Source: Diphasiastrum complanatum (Eukaryota; Streptophyta; Lycopodiopsida; Lycopodiales; Lycopodiaceae). Taken from it: 64,000 nucleotides of DNA. Numbering within the stretch: position 1 is the stretch's first letter; every line of letters begins with the position of its first letter. Below are positions 41,641 to 54,607 of this stretch, one piece after another. A program made the position numbers and the translations under genes. The notes under the pieces were generated by a model that had not been told where the DNA came from, searched no databases, and was given only the letters and a program-made list of their open reading frames with translations. The DNA lies in contig CM055095.1 of assembly GCA_029204225.1 (NCBI GenBank), forward strand, positions 50,354,841 to 50,418,840, written 5' to 3'.

Positions 41641-43119
41641 ATATTGAGTAATAGGAAGACATCAATTTATCACTTGCTTCTAAAATAAGACTTGCATTTG
41701 TTGCTATTTTGAAGAAAATTGACTAGTGTTGATCAAACAAGTCAAATCCACATTGTACTTTGTGGATGTGATATAATGTTGATAGATGACTCTTAATAAG
41801 TCTAATTAAGCATATATAGACTTAAATTATAGATCAAAAGCTTTCATGGCAAGTAAAACAACCTTGCATAAGCTTGTTTTAATGTTTCTAGCAAACTAGC
41901 ACATGTAGAATGTGAAAATCTTCACAAAAATGTAAGTGGAGTCTCTCTAAAGGAAAACCTCTAGTACTGAGTGAAAATTTCACTTAATATCATCAAATTT
42001 GAGTGACTAAGAGGGTAGCAAAATCTGAGAATTAACCGAAATGGTATGGCCCAAAAAAATAGAGCTCAAATTGACCAAAAATTGGTCAAACTTAATTATC
42101 AAGTAATGGATTGCCTTCCATGACCTGATGTAGGTATTCAGGGCATGTAGGTTTCAAATTAATCTTAATCCAATCCAAAACCACCTTTGATCATAAATTA
42201 GCATCCGCAAAGCACCAATCACAAAATTGTTTTCACAATCACCTCAAAAAATGAGCACTTTGGAGCTCCTATAAAGTAGGCACCAAAATAGTGGCCTCAA
42301 AATCGAGATGGAATAGACACCAAAACCTTAGAATAAATTTTTATTTTTGTATAAGGCCCTAGATCAATTTTGATGGACCAAGGTCAACGTTGAAGTTGTA
42401 GAAACCAAGGTCATACAAGAAGTTGGTAGTTGCACAAGTTTTCACGCTCACCACTAGCCAATGGCTTGTAGCTACACGAGCCACCCATAAAAAGTGCATG
42501 CTGTTCAACTTGCTAGTTGTGCACTACTCTTGCTTTATATATCACATTCATAAGTGTTTGGTGGCGTGTGCTTTGCTACCTAGCCACAATTGCCAAATGT
42601 GAAAGTTTCATTGATGAGAGGTCTATAGATATGTGTGCAATCGGCCCTAGCTTGCATTGCAAGAACGAGTGGCTATAGGGCTTGGAAGGTCATGATCCAT
42701 TCAAAGCCTTGTATTTTTGAAATTAGGCATTGTCTTGCCAACTCGTGGTCCCTGAATGTTTTTTTTTGTTGAGGTAGGCCACTTCGGCCTCCTTGTGGCT
42801 ATTTTCCAAAGTATGAGTTTGGATGAGTTTGGCCTCTCTTTAGGCATAGCTATAAACGAAAGACTACCATTTACATCATTTATGATGAAAATAAAAGGCT
42901 CATGCATGACTAAATATTTCACACATTAGTCATTCATATTCCATAGGTTTTCCCCATGCATGACTCACAAGCTAATAGCTAATCTTTAGGGTATGCATGC
43001 ATGCATGAATTCTCAATGAGCGCTTCTAAAATGAGGAGTAAGGCTTGATCTATCCGTTATTTACTATAGTAAGTCTCCCAACTTTTAGGCATCTTCTTTA
43101 GCGGTGATTTTTTTTTTTT
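41641..43119. other. No gene recognised
   Basis: AT-rich anonymous DNA. Short frames show no motif, and a T-run lies near 43111. No LTR ends were identified. Confidence 0.35.
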
Positions 43120-43461
43120 TCACAATTTTCCTTGAGCAACTTGAACAGATAGTTTTGCCTTTGCAGAGAAGGCCAAAAGGCTTTCAATTCTTGAAATTTG
43201 GTGGATGGGGCTTTTGGAGCTTTTAAGGGGGCAAGTCACACGAATGAGATGCAGGAAACTTGACTTCATAATAGCATTATCGACTCCTAAGCATAACAAG
43301 TTTTGCATGCTAGCGAGGGTGGAGTAAAATCCTAGCTCGAAGTGGTTGTGAGAGAGCACTTGTGACCTCAAACTTGTAGGGAACAAAGTGTCCAAATATA
43401 ATTGCGGAGCTAGGACTTGGAGCCAACCTTGACAACAAGCCTCTACCATAGTGTTACCCAC
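43120..43461 (-). other. Unassigned open frame sharing a motif with 52242-52469
   Basis: A 113-codon frame whose start reads NTMVEACCQGWLQV and whose later part reads SFLHLIRVTCPLKSSKSPIH. The plus-strand frame at 52242-52469 contains KIIDACFEGWLQT and later SFTALEMRLAHLPWPNKQS in the same order. I do not recognise the family. A dispersed mobile sequence or a processed gene copy would both fit. Confidence 0.3.
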
Positions 43462-43810
43462 TTATATGACAAATAATACACACGTAAATAGTAATTCACA
43501 CCAGTAAAAGTGGCCCAAATGATATTGTAGGGCCAACTGCCATCAACATGGCGATATGGAAGCCTTCCAATGGCCTTATAGGGTGGGGTGACACATGCTC
43601 TAGGAGGAATACATTTTGCACTGTCAACATATCTTCAATCATGACAAAGGGTGCGTGCGTGGCCCCACCCTCATCCAACGATAGAGAAGGCTCCATCACG
43701 ATGCCTATTCTCAAATATGAAAGAGGGTGCAGGATTCGCCGAGGGTGGGGTCACACCTGGACTCTCTTTCATGATTAGTAATAGGCATTGTCTCCATTGT
43801 TCGTTGGGCT

Positions 43811-43900
43811 TTGCTTGCATCCTTAATCAATTGCATCTACAAAACCTTCTTTGTCGTTGGATTAGGGTGGGGTTTTGCTTGCACCCTTAATCACTTGCAT
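43811..43900. repeat. Short direct repeat (TTGCTTGCA(T/C)CCTTAATCA..TTGCAT)
   Basis: Two copies of a roughly 27-bp segment about 63 bp apart (near 43811 and 43874), followed in each case by sequence with TTGTCG/TTGTCA. Surrounding DNA (43500-44050) contains other similar phrases such as GCGTGCGTGGCCCC and GCATCGTGGGGCCATGCGTG, suggesting decayed local duplication. Confidence 0.5.
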
Positions 43901-44192
43901 CGTGGGGCCATGCGTGCCCCCTTTGTCATGATCCAACCTTTCAAGCATTCTCTCCCGTTTGATGAGAAGTCACATTGGGAAGACTCCTCTGCCATGATCC
44001 ACCATAATCCAACGATGATGAAAAATGTTTGCGAGATGTCGTTGTGATTTCTCCATCATCGACGATAGTGATGCATCCTTGTATAACCGGGCAAAATTTG
44101 TTGGCTGCTTCCAGTGGTGACTCACTCCAAGTGCACCTATTTGGGAGTCAAATGGCTTGTTCTCCAAGTCATGAGCACTTAAGTGACCACGA

Positions 44193-44245
44193 TTCTCCTC
44201 TCCCTTCTCTCTCTCTCTTCTCTCTCTCTTCTATTATTATTATTA
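44193..44245 (+). promoter_or_regulatory. Pyrimidine-rich tract and (ATT)n upstream of the SUGP1-like gene
   Basis: TCTCTCTCTC-type runs followed by TATTATTATTATTAT, with more CT-rich sequence to about 44400. Such pyrimidine patches are common in plant core promoters and leaders. Here it lies 1.3-1.5 kb before the coding start, so a 5' UTR intron is likely if transcription starts here. No clear TATA box or upstream exon could be fixed. Confidence 0.35.
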
Positions 44246-45681
44246 TAATAACACATTGTTTGAGTTGCTCTTGTTTACTTTTCTTTCGTCCAAGTGTTCG
44301 ATCGCTTCAGAGCTTCTACTTTTCTGCCCTCTTCCCTTCCATTTCTCTTTCTCTCTCGCTCGCTCTCTCGTCCTGCTGCACTCGCTTGTAGCCCTCAGTC
44401 ATCTCTTCCTCCCTCTGTATGCTCTTGCGGTTTTTCGATCACACTCTGCCGCCTTCTGTGACTTTCGCTCTATCCCTAATACCGACCATATGCGATAGGG
44501 TTATGAGGAGGCCATAGCCAATCCTCTCGCTTTCAGATTTTGGCAGTCTCTTTGTTGGTTGAGTATTTTTGCTGTGCCTAAATGTTGGGTCGTGTTGTGA
44601 TCCATGCGCATGTAAAGCAGGCGTGCCTTTGTGTCAGATTAAGGGTTTCTGATTCTGCCTAGTTGCTGGGTTTTGCTCATCCATAGGTTTTCCTGGCCTT
44701 TATTCCTCACCTAAATGCACACCACCCATTCAGGATCTCGAGTGGGTGCTGGGAAACCTATTACACCGGAAGATCCTTTTGCCGATCAACTGTTACCATA
44801 CACGGATAGGTGTTTTGCACTAATCTAGAACCAGAAGTTTCGTGCTTGTAGCTTTACATAATCCTTGTGTGCTTTTGAGCCAAAGTGACTTCAAGAGAGA
44901 CAAAGGAATGGCTGTCCGGTATCAAAGAGGTATGGCTTGTTGGTATCTGCTTTTCCTACTTATGCTACTTGTTTTTCTTTTAAAAGTTAAGAAAGGGAGG
45001 GTTGAGCGTGGTTGCCGGAAGAGAGGGAAAGGGGGGTATGGTGGTAGAGTCTTTGGGGGGCAAAGCAGGGAAATTTTGACAAAGATGCTGACCAGAAATC
45101 TGAGCAGGAGGTCATCACCAACACCTTCCTTTTTACTTTCTTGGAGCGGCGATGTTTTCATCCCAGTGAAGGATTTAGGGGCCAAGAGATACTAAGCCCT
45201 TTTTCTTCATTGCTCTGTTCAGCGGTTACTTTCACACAAGTTGGGTTGGTGTGCTTTTACTGGGACCATCTTTGCACATACGTTAATCCATCCAAGCGTT
45301 ATTATTCGTGCTTGGCCATCAGCTCTTCGTCCTCAAGTCAAATTTACCGTGCTCTGTTTTGATCTAATGAGGAAATGTAATGTCTGAGCTTCCACTTGAT
45401 TGGATGCCATAACAAGGGCAGGCAAGAGTAATCTGCTGCGAGACTTTTCCTTAGGCTGGTATGATTATTTTGATTTCCTGTGATCTGTCTTGTTCCACAG
45501 AAATGAGATTCTAATATCACTTCTATAGACACATTGGTTCAATAGCAGTTGCATTCCAGGACTGCACATATCATTTACAAGATAATATTTTAGAACGCCT
45601 TTGCAAATAGTTGATATAAGGTCTGATATTCCTATTCAAAGGCTCTATAAAGATCCGAAACAGAGAATCAGACAAGCAAGT

Positions 45682-48600
45682 ATGGAAAATACCAGCGACT
45701 CTGCACTTTTTACCAATGATGGATCATTTTTGGAAAGATTCAAACAGCTTCAACAGGAGCAACCAGCGAGTGACTCTTCCAAAATTGATAGCCCTGTCGC
45801 TGTAAGCTCTCCTAATGCTAAAAAAGGCAGCATATCTATCAAGCGAAATACAACTGTCACATCCGGTGTTAAGGGAGCACTTTCAAAACCTTCAGCTCCT
45901 TCGAATGGTAAGCTGGCTTTTAGCCTAAAACCTAAATCTAAACCACCTGCACCAGCTGTTAAACTGAGTGGTGATGATGAAGATGAAGTTGAGAATGAGA
46001 AAAAGGAGTTGGACAGACATGCCAAGAAACAAAGGCTGGAAAAAGTTTCAGTCCCTACTTGTCCTTCAACAGAGCATAAAAGTGCAGGTTAAGGCTCTCA
46101 CATTATTTTGCTCTGCTGGCTTACTCCATTATGTTTCAGTATTACAAATTATCATTATCTTTATGTAGAAGTTTATGATCTCTCAGCCGGTTTTCTCTTG
46201 TCGAAATGCTTTTCAACTGCCTATTGCCATTCTTAAGAGTTTATATGTTTTTGCTTTTTTGGCCGTGAAAGTGCATGATCTATTTGTTCCCGGACATGAA
46301 CTTTGTGTTTAATTGTTGGAAATTCTTATAAGGAAATAAGATATTGACAGTTTAATTTGGGACGTTATTTGTTTGAAAATTGTTCTACCTTGTGCTTGTT
46401 GGTTTACTTTATGTTCTCTATAACAAATTTTTTCACAAAGATGTTTCTTTCTAGTAACAGCACATTCACATTTGTATGCAGCTATGCCTCTCCCTGCTCC
46501 TGTTGACCCAGAGGTGAAAAAAGTAGCAGATAAACTTGCTAGTTTTGTTGCCAAGAATGGCCGACAATTTGAAAACATAACTCGGCAGAAAAACCCCGGT
46601 GACACACCATTTAGGTACCTCCTGGTCTTATCAACAGGAAAGTTGCTTTGTCGAAACCCAGTTAGCAACTTATGCTTGGGATGAGACATAAGCAATGCTG
46701 TTTCGCTAAGATTTTTTGATTATTGAATTTTATATTATTGTTTTGACTTAGATCCTTGACTTTTTGAGTTGCTCTTATATTGTTTCTAAGCTTTACCTTA
46801 TGACATCACTGACTTCTCTATATAAATCTGTGAAATTGGATATATTCTAATTTCTCAAAGAAATATTTTGTAGAAATGCCTTTTGGAAGCAATTTTTCTC
46901 GTGATTTTAAAGCTTTCTTTTGAAGGAAATGGTGGGCTTAAGTAGGGTTTCTAGATGCTCACACAATAGATTTCCACAAGTGCCAGGAACCAGCAGCAAT
47001 ATGAAGAGCATACATGAAAACCCTTATTGGCGTGCATGCACAATGGAGAATACAAACACCTCACTCAATATAAGAATAAAAATCTTACCAAAGCAGGCTC
47101 CAACCAGACCTAACAAGAAACTCCAGTGCATAGAACCTCAAGATTAGAGCCCTATTTTTAGCCTGGACTTTCTAAATGATTACATTACACTAATGAATTA
47201 CAGAATATTTACAACACATGGGGAAGTGATCCTAATGGTTGCTACCTTGTGATGAGCACCTAGCTCACCACTGACCTAAGTTCTAACGAGTTTCTAACAA
47301 GCACCTTGAGGTCCTTTAACGAACTGTTACCTCAAGCTCCTGAAATACTATTGAGTCATTGGTACTTAGACTTGGACACTTGATATGATATTTATCGATT
47401 TGCATAGCAGGCCCTGATGTGACCTTGTCATGACATCGATACAAATAATTCATATTGATAGACCCCACTGGTACAAAATATAGGGAGTAGATGGTACTTT
47501 TCATAAATAATATTTCATGAGATCAAGAACATTGAATATATGTGGTCTTGCTCAATCTCTAATTGTTTTTTATGCATTTTTAAAATACTCCTCAGTTCTT
47601 TCCGCTGTCTGTGACGTACTGCGTGATGTGATCTAATCTGTTTCCTAATCTTTTTGGGACCTCTTAGTTATGCAAGGTCTATACTCTGTGTGCTTGCTTT
47701 ATGAAAATTATAAGTCACAACTCTACATTTTCAATGCATCTCATTTTATTAGACCCTAGATTTGTGTGAGGATTTGGTAGTCATTTTTTTCCGTGGAAGT
47801 CAAGAACAATTTAGCTAGGGTGTGAGATTTAAAATTTTCTGTTCTTAATGGTGAAGTGCCAGGAATGAAGTATGTGATAGCATTAACTTTTCTCTTTGTT
47901 GACATGCCATGATAGGTTCCTTTTTGATGTAAATTGCGCTGATTACAAGTACTACGAGTATCGTCTTAGTCAAGAGCAGGTTGCCATTTCTGCGGACGCG
48001 AGGCATCTTGAAGATGGTAATGCTCTTATGTTGAACTTTTGCGTTCATTACAAGGCTTCAGTGTATGTTAGTTTTTAGAGCATAGAGTTCCCTCTATATT
48101 GTATGTCCCTTGGAAATTGACGAACTTCTCTCTGACCACTGATGGTTGTGCGCACTCTCAGGTGTTTCTACTGCCCCATCTCGCCAGCAGAGTGGCTATC
48201 AGAAAAGTACATCACAAGTTACAAATTATCAAACTCCAGCATCTGCTCTATACGCTTCTGGCAATGAAGACCAATATCTTGGTCGCCATGACCTAGTGCA
48301 CAGTGGTGTGTACAATATTTTGTATATGTTCCAACTAAAATTTATTTATCCTTGTTTGTGGAGATACTAGAATTTATTTATCCTTGTTTGTGGAGATTTA
48401 ATTTCGGTGTTATTGCTTAATATACTAGGTTAACCTCATTATAAAATGTTGTGCTATGATAGTTTACAAGAGCCGGGAAACTGGGTTTGCTGTCTGAAAT
48501 ATGGCTTAGAATAGTAACAAATTGCACTGTAACTGGCTAATGGTAGGCAGTAATAAGTAGGCTTTCAAATATGATCCTTCAATAGTAAGTTTTAATCCAT

Positions 48601-49674
48601 TCTGTGACACAGTCTCCTAAATGTGAAAAGGAACTCCTGAGCTCAGAGTTTTGGAATTCAAAAGGAGTATTCATCCTTAGTGTGAGAAATAATCTTTTTG
48701 GAATTAGAACAGGCTTAGAGTAGGCCTTGATAACCAAGCTTCAACAGGTAATCCATCAGTTGTAATTGACATAATCTACGTTGTGATTAGACCGTGGAAT
48801 GCGAATCAAATGCAAACTCTGGAAGTTTAATGAGAACTCTTTTTCAGTGTGTTGGCTTCAGCATTTCTTAGTCTACAGTTACGGGGTTTTTTAGAAGCTT
48901 TTCAAAAAGTTCCGAACAGCTTCAAATACTCTGATAATAATCATTGAAAATCAATGAATACATGATGGAGGTCTGCTATTTTATAGGGGCACTGAGCACC
49001 AAGTGTGCTTCTTCTCGATCGCTATTACCAATGTTTTAGCTAATACATGAATTATGTGCTACATTTTGCATTCAATTGAACCATGCTTTGCAGATTGCAC
49101 CTGCGTAATGTTCAGTTGGATTTTTGTGATATACTGCTTTCAATGCTTTCATACAAAATTTCCACAGCGACTCAGTAACATTTTTTGTTTTTTGGTCAGC
49201 TGGCTCTTCTCATCTATTTTCAGCAGATTCATTGGCAATGATGGAGTTTTATATGAATAAAGCTGCAAGAGAGGACCTACATAAACCTCCCAGACAAGCC
49301 AAAGATGAAATGCCTCCGCCTCCATCTTTACAAGCACCAGCCCGTAAGCATCTTGAATTTGTTTATATTGAAATAGAGTTGGTTTGAGTTAAGAATCCAG
49401 AGTTTTTGTGCCAACGGGCACATTTATTAACTGCACTATGCATATCTTTTATGAAGGCTTTGAGTCTTGACTTGGTAATGCTTTATGCAGCCTCTCAGAA
49501 AAAAGGACATCATATGGGTGACTATATTCCCCCCGAGGAGATGGAGAAGTTTCTTGCAAAATGTAATGATGCCATGGCTAATAAGTACACAAAGGAAGCT
49601 GCTGAAAAGGCTAAGATTCAAGCTGATAATGTTGGACATCGTCTACTTTCGAAAATGGGTTGGAAAGAAGGTAT

Positions 49675-49718
<44 letters not shown>

Positions 49719-50252
49719 GAGTCTTCTAATTACATGGCATAAATGTCACTATCGAGTCTAATTACTTCCCTCTAAGCTTCTTCACTGGATAATATTAGAC
49801 AGATTGTTATCTTTCCCATATACTGTTGGTGTAAGTGGGTGTTGATACAGATGTTCGCTTCTCACCAGTTAAGATTTATACCCATTGGTGCTTCACAGGT
49901 GAGGGTCTTGGAAGTGGGAAAAGTGGACGTTCTGATCCGGTCCAAGCTGGAGCAGTGAAATTGAATAACCTGGGGGTGGGGGCGGAACAGCCTGGAGAGG
50001 TTACTCCTGAGGATGATATTTATGAACAATACAAAAAGAGGATGATGCTTGGTTATCGTTTTCGACCCAATCCACTTGTAAGATTTATTCATTGGGATTG
50101 GTTGGTTTTCTTTCTTAATCAATTTGGTAAGGTTTGCAAAGTTTCTTCAGAAGATTATTTACTTACGATCACTGCGTACATTTTTTTCTGCAATGTTCTT
50201 AAGGTGATTCTTTTGGGTTTTGCAGAACAATCCAAGGAAAGCATATTATTAA
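45682..50252 (+). CDS. SUGP1-like splicing factor (SURP and G-patch domains), 8 coding exons
   Basis: Predicted nuclear pre-mRNA splicing protein, 429 residues. Exons: 45682-46087, 46482-46614, 47916-48016, 48162-48305, 49224-49343, 49491-49670, 49899-50077, 50226-50252. All introns are GT..AG and all phases agree. The start MENTSDSALFTNDGSFLERF fits plant SUGP1-like proteins (FxNDGSFxERFKQLQQ). An upstream in-frame Met at 45601 is less likely. A Lys/Ser-rich low-complexity part covers residues 40-135. The SURP module, residues about 140-195, spans exons 2-3 (VKKVADKLASFVAKNGRQFE, NPGDTPFRFLFD, CADYKYYEYRL). Exon 5 has SLAMMEFYMNKAA. The G-patch, about 345-385, spans exons 6-7 (ADNVGHRLLSKMGWKEGEGL, GSGKSG). 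The C-terminus YEQYKKRMMLGY ends NNPRKAYY. SURP binds splicing factor 1-type partners and G-patches activate DEAH helicases in this family. It looks intact. Confidence 0.93.
49676..49716 (+). repeat. (CT)20 microsatellite at the 5' splice site of intron 6
   Basis: About 41 bp of uninterrupted CT begins five bases after the GT of the donor (GTATG then CTCT..). It lies in the intron that splits the G-patch coding region of the SUGP1-like gene. Confidence 0.95.
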
Positions 50253-52241
50253 GCCATGAACACTTTCTTTTAGACCATTATTGCTCAAGTCTAAGCGCAT
50301 TCTATGCTCATCCAAGTTGAACAAGAAGATGCACTTACATCCTTCAGGACATGTGAAATTGTCTGAATGGACAGGTGGCAATTAGGAAGTACTTGCTAGT
50401 ATTTGTTAAATAGGAATTCAGTTAGCTCCTCTGTACCATGCATCCATGTGTATGGAAATTTGTGCACAGCCAACATGCAAAGCTGTTGCTCTTTCAGTAT
50501 GTTGTTGGCACTGTCGTAACTTGGCCAAGAATCTTAGACGGGTTTTCAAACTAGTATCCGTTATTGGAAATCTTTTTAAAATGCATTTTGTTCCTTGCAT
50601 CTACATCACACCATTAGAATAAGTCTGTCATCATACTATTCGTCAAGGACCATGTAATGATATGACTTGAAAGTTTTGTCATATTGCTGTGTAAGTACCT
50701 CCCTCATGGATTTTACATTTGAAGGATATATTTGATACATTTATATTGATTCTCCATTTCAGAAGATTTGAGAAACCAGCTACAATATTCACTCTTCTAG
50801 ATCCATGCTCTACAAATGCTGGTACTAAGCTGATGCAATGATCTGATTCTCAGTCTCTTTTGTTCTTAAAGTGTCCTTTTTTTTACTAGTAGCCGCTTTG
50901 AAATCTTTTTAGGATGATATTTGGTGTGTCAGTCGTTCCTGGCAGCTTTGGACTGTGCTTGCTTCAGACGTCCAATTTTTTCTTAGGGTGTATAATATAT
51001 TTTTTGAGTTACCATTGGTAGCATGTAGTAGCCCCAACAGTTGAAGGTTTCCTACAATATTCTGCTGAGGTTTTTTCTAAGGGGACTGTGACAGCAACAT
51101 GGTGCAAGGAGATTTTGGGGTCTCTTTTAATTGTCTCAAATATTAAATCACCAAGTACAAGAAGTTTTTGCTAAGAAATTGAGTATCAATGATGAGTACC
51201 AGCAAGGATGCTACGACATGTTTTGTATAGGAGATGTGGATCTGTTATCAGCATTTCACCTGATATGAAGCAATTGTTTTCAAGGGTACATAAGGAAGAA
51301 TTTTGGTTTTTGTATGTACTTCAATGCCTAAAGATAATTACTTACAGGGATTATCTTCTCTATATGCTCCTTATGACCGAGCATTATGACACCTTTGATC
51401 AATCACACACAAAGTTGCCAAGGATGCTGGAATTTTCTTAAGACCGTCAACAATTCTGAATGTAACTCCCATTTGGCTACCTGAATTGCCTGAAGTGGGA
51501 CTGCATTTTTTGGCTACATGAATTACCTGAATAACTGTATTTTTTGTCTATCCAACCTTGTTGGACTGGATGATATTTTCTGTTGCATTCGTTTTACAAT
51601 TCATGTGTTACGTTTGTTGCTGACTTAATAAATAAAGCTCCTACATTATGAGTTTTGAAAGCAAAGTGTTTATTCATTTTCTCTTAGTTTCTCCTGAGCA
51701 CCGACACAAAAATATCAATGTATGTGGAGTTGAGGCATGCATGTGTTAGACCCTCTATGGAAATTGTATGACAAGCAGATCATCGTTTAAAGTTATCACA
51801 ATGATTCATTTTCACATTTTATAATTAAAAAATCTGTTTCAATTACACAGCTGGCAAAACTGATGCTGAGAATTTGTATTTTCAAGAAGCTAACAATTTT
51901 AAAGAAACTGCCACTGGGTAATAAGCTACTTATCAGCTATGTGATTGGTACCCGGTAAAATTGCAGAAATAACGGTGACATGATTTGTTTTTGTTTGGTA
52001 GCTTTCTAACTTGTTTATAAGGAGGAAAATGAGCTTTTTAAGCACCAATTAAAAATTTACTGGCACTAAATAAGATTCAAGGCACCCTGTTTATGTATAT
52101 GCTGGCAATAATGCAAAATGAGTCAAATTGGTTCAATGGGGTGATTTGATTGGGTGTAACTAGACAACTCGATTGAGCATAATCAGATATTTGCAGACAT
52201 GCATCAAATGTTTTTATTCTTAAGATGAGTCTTGCACTGAT
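50253..52241. other. Downstream of the SUGP1-like gene; no further gene recognised
   Basis: Includes the 3' UTR of the SUGP1-like gene, whose end I cannot place. A short duplication (TTTGGCTAC(C/A)TGAATT(G/A)CCTGAA) occurs near 51471-51533. No other coding exon or element was identified. Confidence 0.4.
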
Positions 52242-52469
52242 TTGTGGGTGTATAGCACTAATGTAGCCCCATGGGCTGGAAAAAAAATTATAGATGCCTG
52301 TTTTGAGGGATGGTTACAAACATTCAAAGTCGAGTATGTCAAGTGGAAAATACTACTTGAAACAGGCAAGCAAGAGCAGTCATTTACTGCTTTGGAAATG
52401 AGATTGGCTCATCTTCCTTGGCCAAATAAGCAGAGCACTATAAGGAAAATTACTATTGGAAGGCTTTGA
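52242..52469 (+). other. Unassigned open frame sharing a motif with 43120-43461
   Basis: A 75-codon frame with KKIIDACFEGWLQT and MRLAHLPWPNKQSTIRK, similar in order and spacing to the minus-strand frame at 43120-43461 but shorter in the middle. Not recognised. Confidence 0.3.
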
Positions 52470-53189
52470 ATTGAGCACATCAACAAATGGTGACCTTCTT
52501 GAGGAATTGTGAACCATGGAATGTACAAGACCCTCTTGTTAGTAAAGGAAACATCTAAAAGAGACATTAAAAGTTTGGTAATCACTCTTTGTGGTGCCAT
52601 CAATGAATGAACCTAGTTCTAGAAGATAATTGAAAAGCGGGTGGGGGTTATGGGAAAGGCAAGATTTTGGAGTTTTTATTTATACACTAGAGACAAAATA
52701 CGAGCATGATTTGTCCAAAATGTTTCTTAGTGTGTAAAGGGTCCAAAGTATTATGAAATTGGCATGAAGGGAAGGCATAACTTCCTTATATCATGTCTTA
52801 AATGGAAGGGATGGGAAAGAGCCATTGGAATAAAAGTGAGAACATGCATCTCAGTGAAGAGCTTTGGATTAAGTAAACAAGAAGGCACATGAGATCTCTC
52901 ACAACTATTAAGAAAGTAAATGCATTATGTCATGGAACATTTAAAAAAAAACATTGATAATCATGGCTGGTATGGAACTGGGCATGGTACAATCCACAAT
53001 CATCCCTACAATCACACTAATGTTAAGAATTGAAATAGTCTTTGCCTATATCAATACATTAAATTAATTTGGTTTTTCTTTTCTAACAACTCACATTGTT
53101 ATTTGTCTTTTCAAGTTGTTGCATAGAATACTTTCGAAAGAAAACGTGATACCTAATACACAAAAAAAAAGCACGAAAGATGATGAACG
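52470..53189. other. No gene recognised
   Basis: Anonymous AT-rich sequence up to the LTR fragment. Confidence 0.3.
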
Positions 53190-53355
53190 TGTTGGATTAT
53201 TCTCCTTCTTACTAATCGACTAATCGGTTTTAATCCTCATCCATTGTTTATCTAGTTCTGCGGATTTTTCCGTGTCTTTACACAGTTTGCAGATTTACAA
53301 GTGTTTCACACAGTCTGCAGAAATACACGGAGTTTGACAACAACGTCGCATTTAT
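53190..53355 (+). repeat. LTR fragment, same family as 39904
   Basis: Starts TGTTGGATTATTCTCC and continues with TACTAATCGACTAATCGGTTTTAATC and two CAGT(T/C)TGCAGA-type units. It matches the first 160 bp or so of the LTR at 39904, then diverges. No polypurine tract or coding tail precedes it, so it is a broken LTR. Confidence 0.75.
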
Positions 53356-54179
53356 ATTTGCTGTGAACTAAAGTATACCTAAACCCTTCGTGCTCTTTTA
53401 TGCTGTAAACTTTGTGAGACAGAGATAATCATAGGTATTATCACCAATCTATCACCGTAGCAAGTTCTTCACTGATCATAAGACATATACACGTATATGG
53501 CATTCATTTATAATCATTTCTACCATCATACTACCTGAGCCTCTAACTTGTCCGTTTAAATGGATTTATCACTTTACATGAACACATTTGTAGAATTCTT
53601 ACTCTTCCTCTTCTTATCCAGCTCCTTTGTCCCTTATGTAGTCTTGTTCTTACTCCAAAGATGGTTATTGCTTGAGCTATTTATCATCTTCGGTCAACAA
53701 TAGAGTTTTTGCTCTTTCGAAGGTGGCAATGTCATTGCCTTTTGCAGGAGTTTTATGTTTTTTATTATCAGTTTTTATTTGACTGAAGAAAGTGGAATTA
53801 CAATATTTATGAATTTTTAAGCTCTTTTTTGAAGTTTCATTTTGTCATTTAGTATTTTTTTCTGGTTCCATTTTTTATGTAATATATTATAAAAAACATT
53901 GGTTTGGAGTGTTGGCTAGATTGCGGTGTAGCAGAGACAATTATTTGAAAAAAAAAAACGTAGAATTTTTTGGGTCCTATATTATGCAAGATAATCTAGG
54001 CCCCCAAAAGAGAAAAACCCTGGTGCATTTATTCATAGAAAAAACTAGTAGGTACATTGATGAAAAAGATATATACACCCGAAGGGGAAGTTTAAGCAAA
54101 TGTACGCTCAAACAAGAGCGAAGCTTGCACTAAAACTAAGATTAATCCAAATCCTGGCATTTAAAATAAAGGTGCAAAA
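53356..54179. other. No gene recognised
   Basis: AT-rich sequence with an A-run near 53948-53957. Nothing coding is supported. Confidence 0.3.
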
Positions 54180-54607
54180 CTATGATGATGTCAGTGGGAG
54201 TCTGCCAAGTGACTGCAACAGATTAGAAAAGTGAAGAGGTGGTGAGTCGGCTAATGAAGGGAGATGAGATGTAGCAGACCTAGCCACCGTTGCCCGTTGC
54301 AGGATTGATAGAGTCTGAGCACGTTTCAGGGCAATGGAAATACGTTGTTTGAAAGAAGCCATGGGAATAGAACTTGAAATACCTTGACGCTCTGCCGCTT
54401 CTCCTGGTAGAGAAGCTGCCACGCCTGTTGCTTCTCCTGGTGTGAAGGCAGAGCGATGCAGTAGGTCACCATGTGTGGGATCAGCCATGACGACATCTGC
54501 CAAAGTACGAAGCCCATTCCGGGATAGGACAATGTCAACACGCCTACGAGAAGAGTGGGACACGGTAGAAGGAAGGGCATGAGACTGCTCTCTGAGGACA
54601 TGGAATC
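54180..54607 (-). pseudogene. Probable LINE ORF2 C-terminal relic
   Basis: The minus-strand frame contains FHVLREQSHALPS, SHSSRRRVDIVLSRNGLRTL and ADVVMADPTHGDL. I associate this block with the C-terminal end of plant non-LTR retrotransposon polyproteins; that is recollection, not a search. It is cut at 54607 by the start of the copia LTR, so the upstream RT part is absent. Whether it belongs to the same family as the LINE fragment at 12436-13440 cannot be judged, because they cover different parts. Confidence 0.45.

Noticed and set aside
44842-45195. 117-codon plus-strand frame upstream of the SUGP1-like gene
   Set aside because: No recognisable domain and no convincing splice link to 45682. 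More likely leader or intron sequence.
45601-45681. Upstream in-frame Met of the SUGP1-like gene giving 27 extra residues
   Set aside because: The extra segment has no resemblance to the family's N-terminus, whereas the Met at 45682 leads straight into the conserved NDGSFLERFKQLQQ block. The frame simply stays open by chance into the leader.
49835-50320. 161-codon single frame across exon 7 of the SUGP1-like gene as a separate gene
   Set aside because: It reads intron 6 sequence, exon 7 and intron 7 continuously. The splice sites and conserved NNPRKAYY end show the proper structure.
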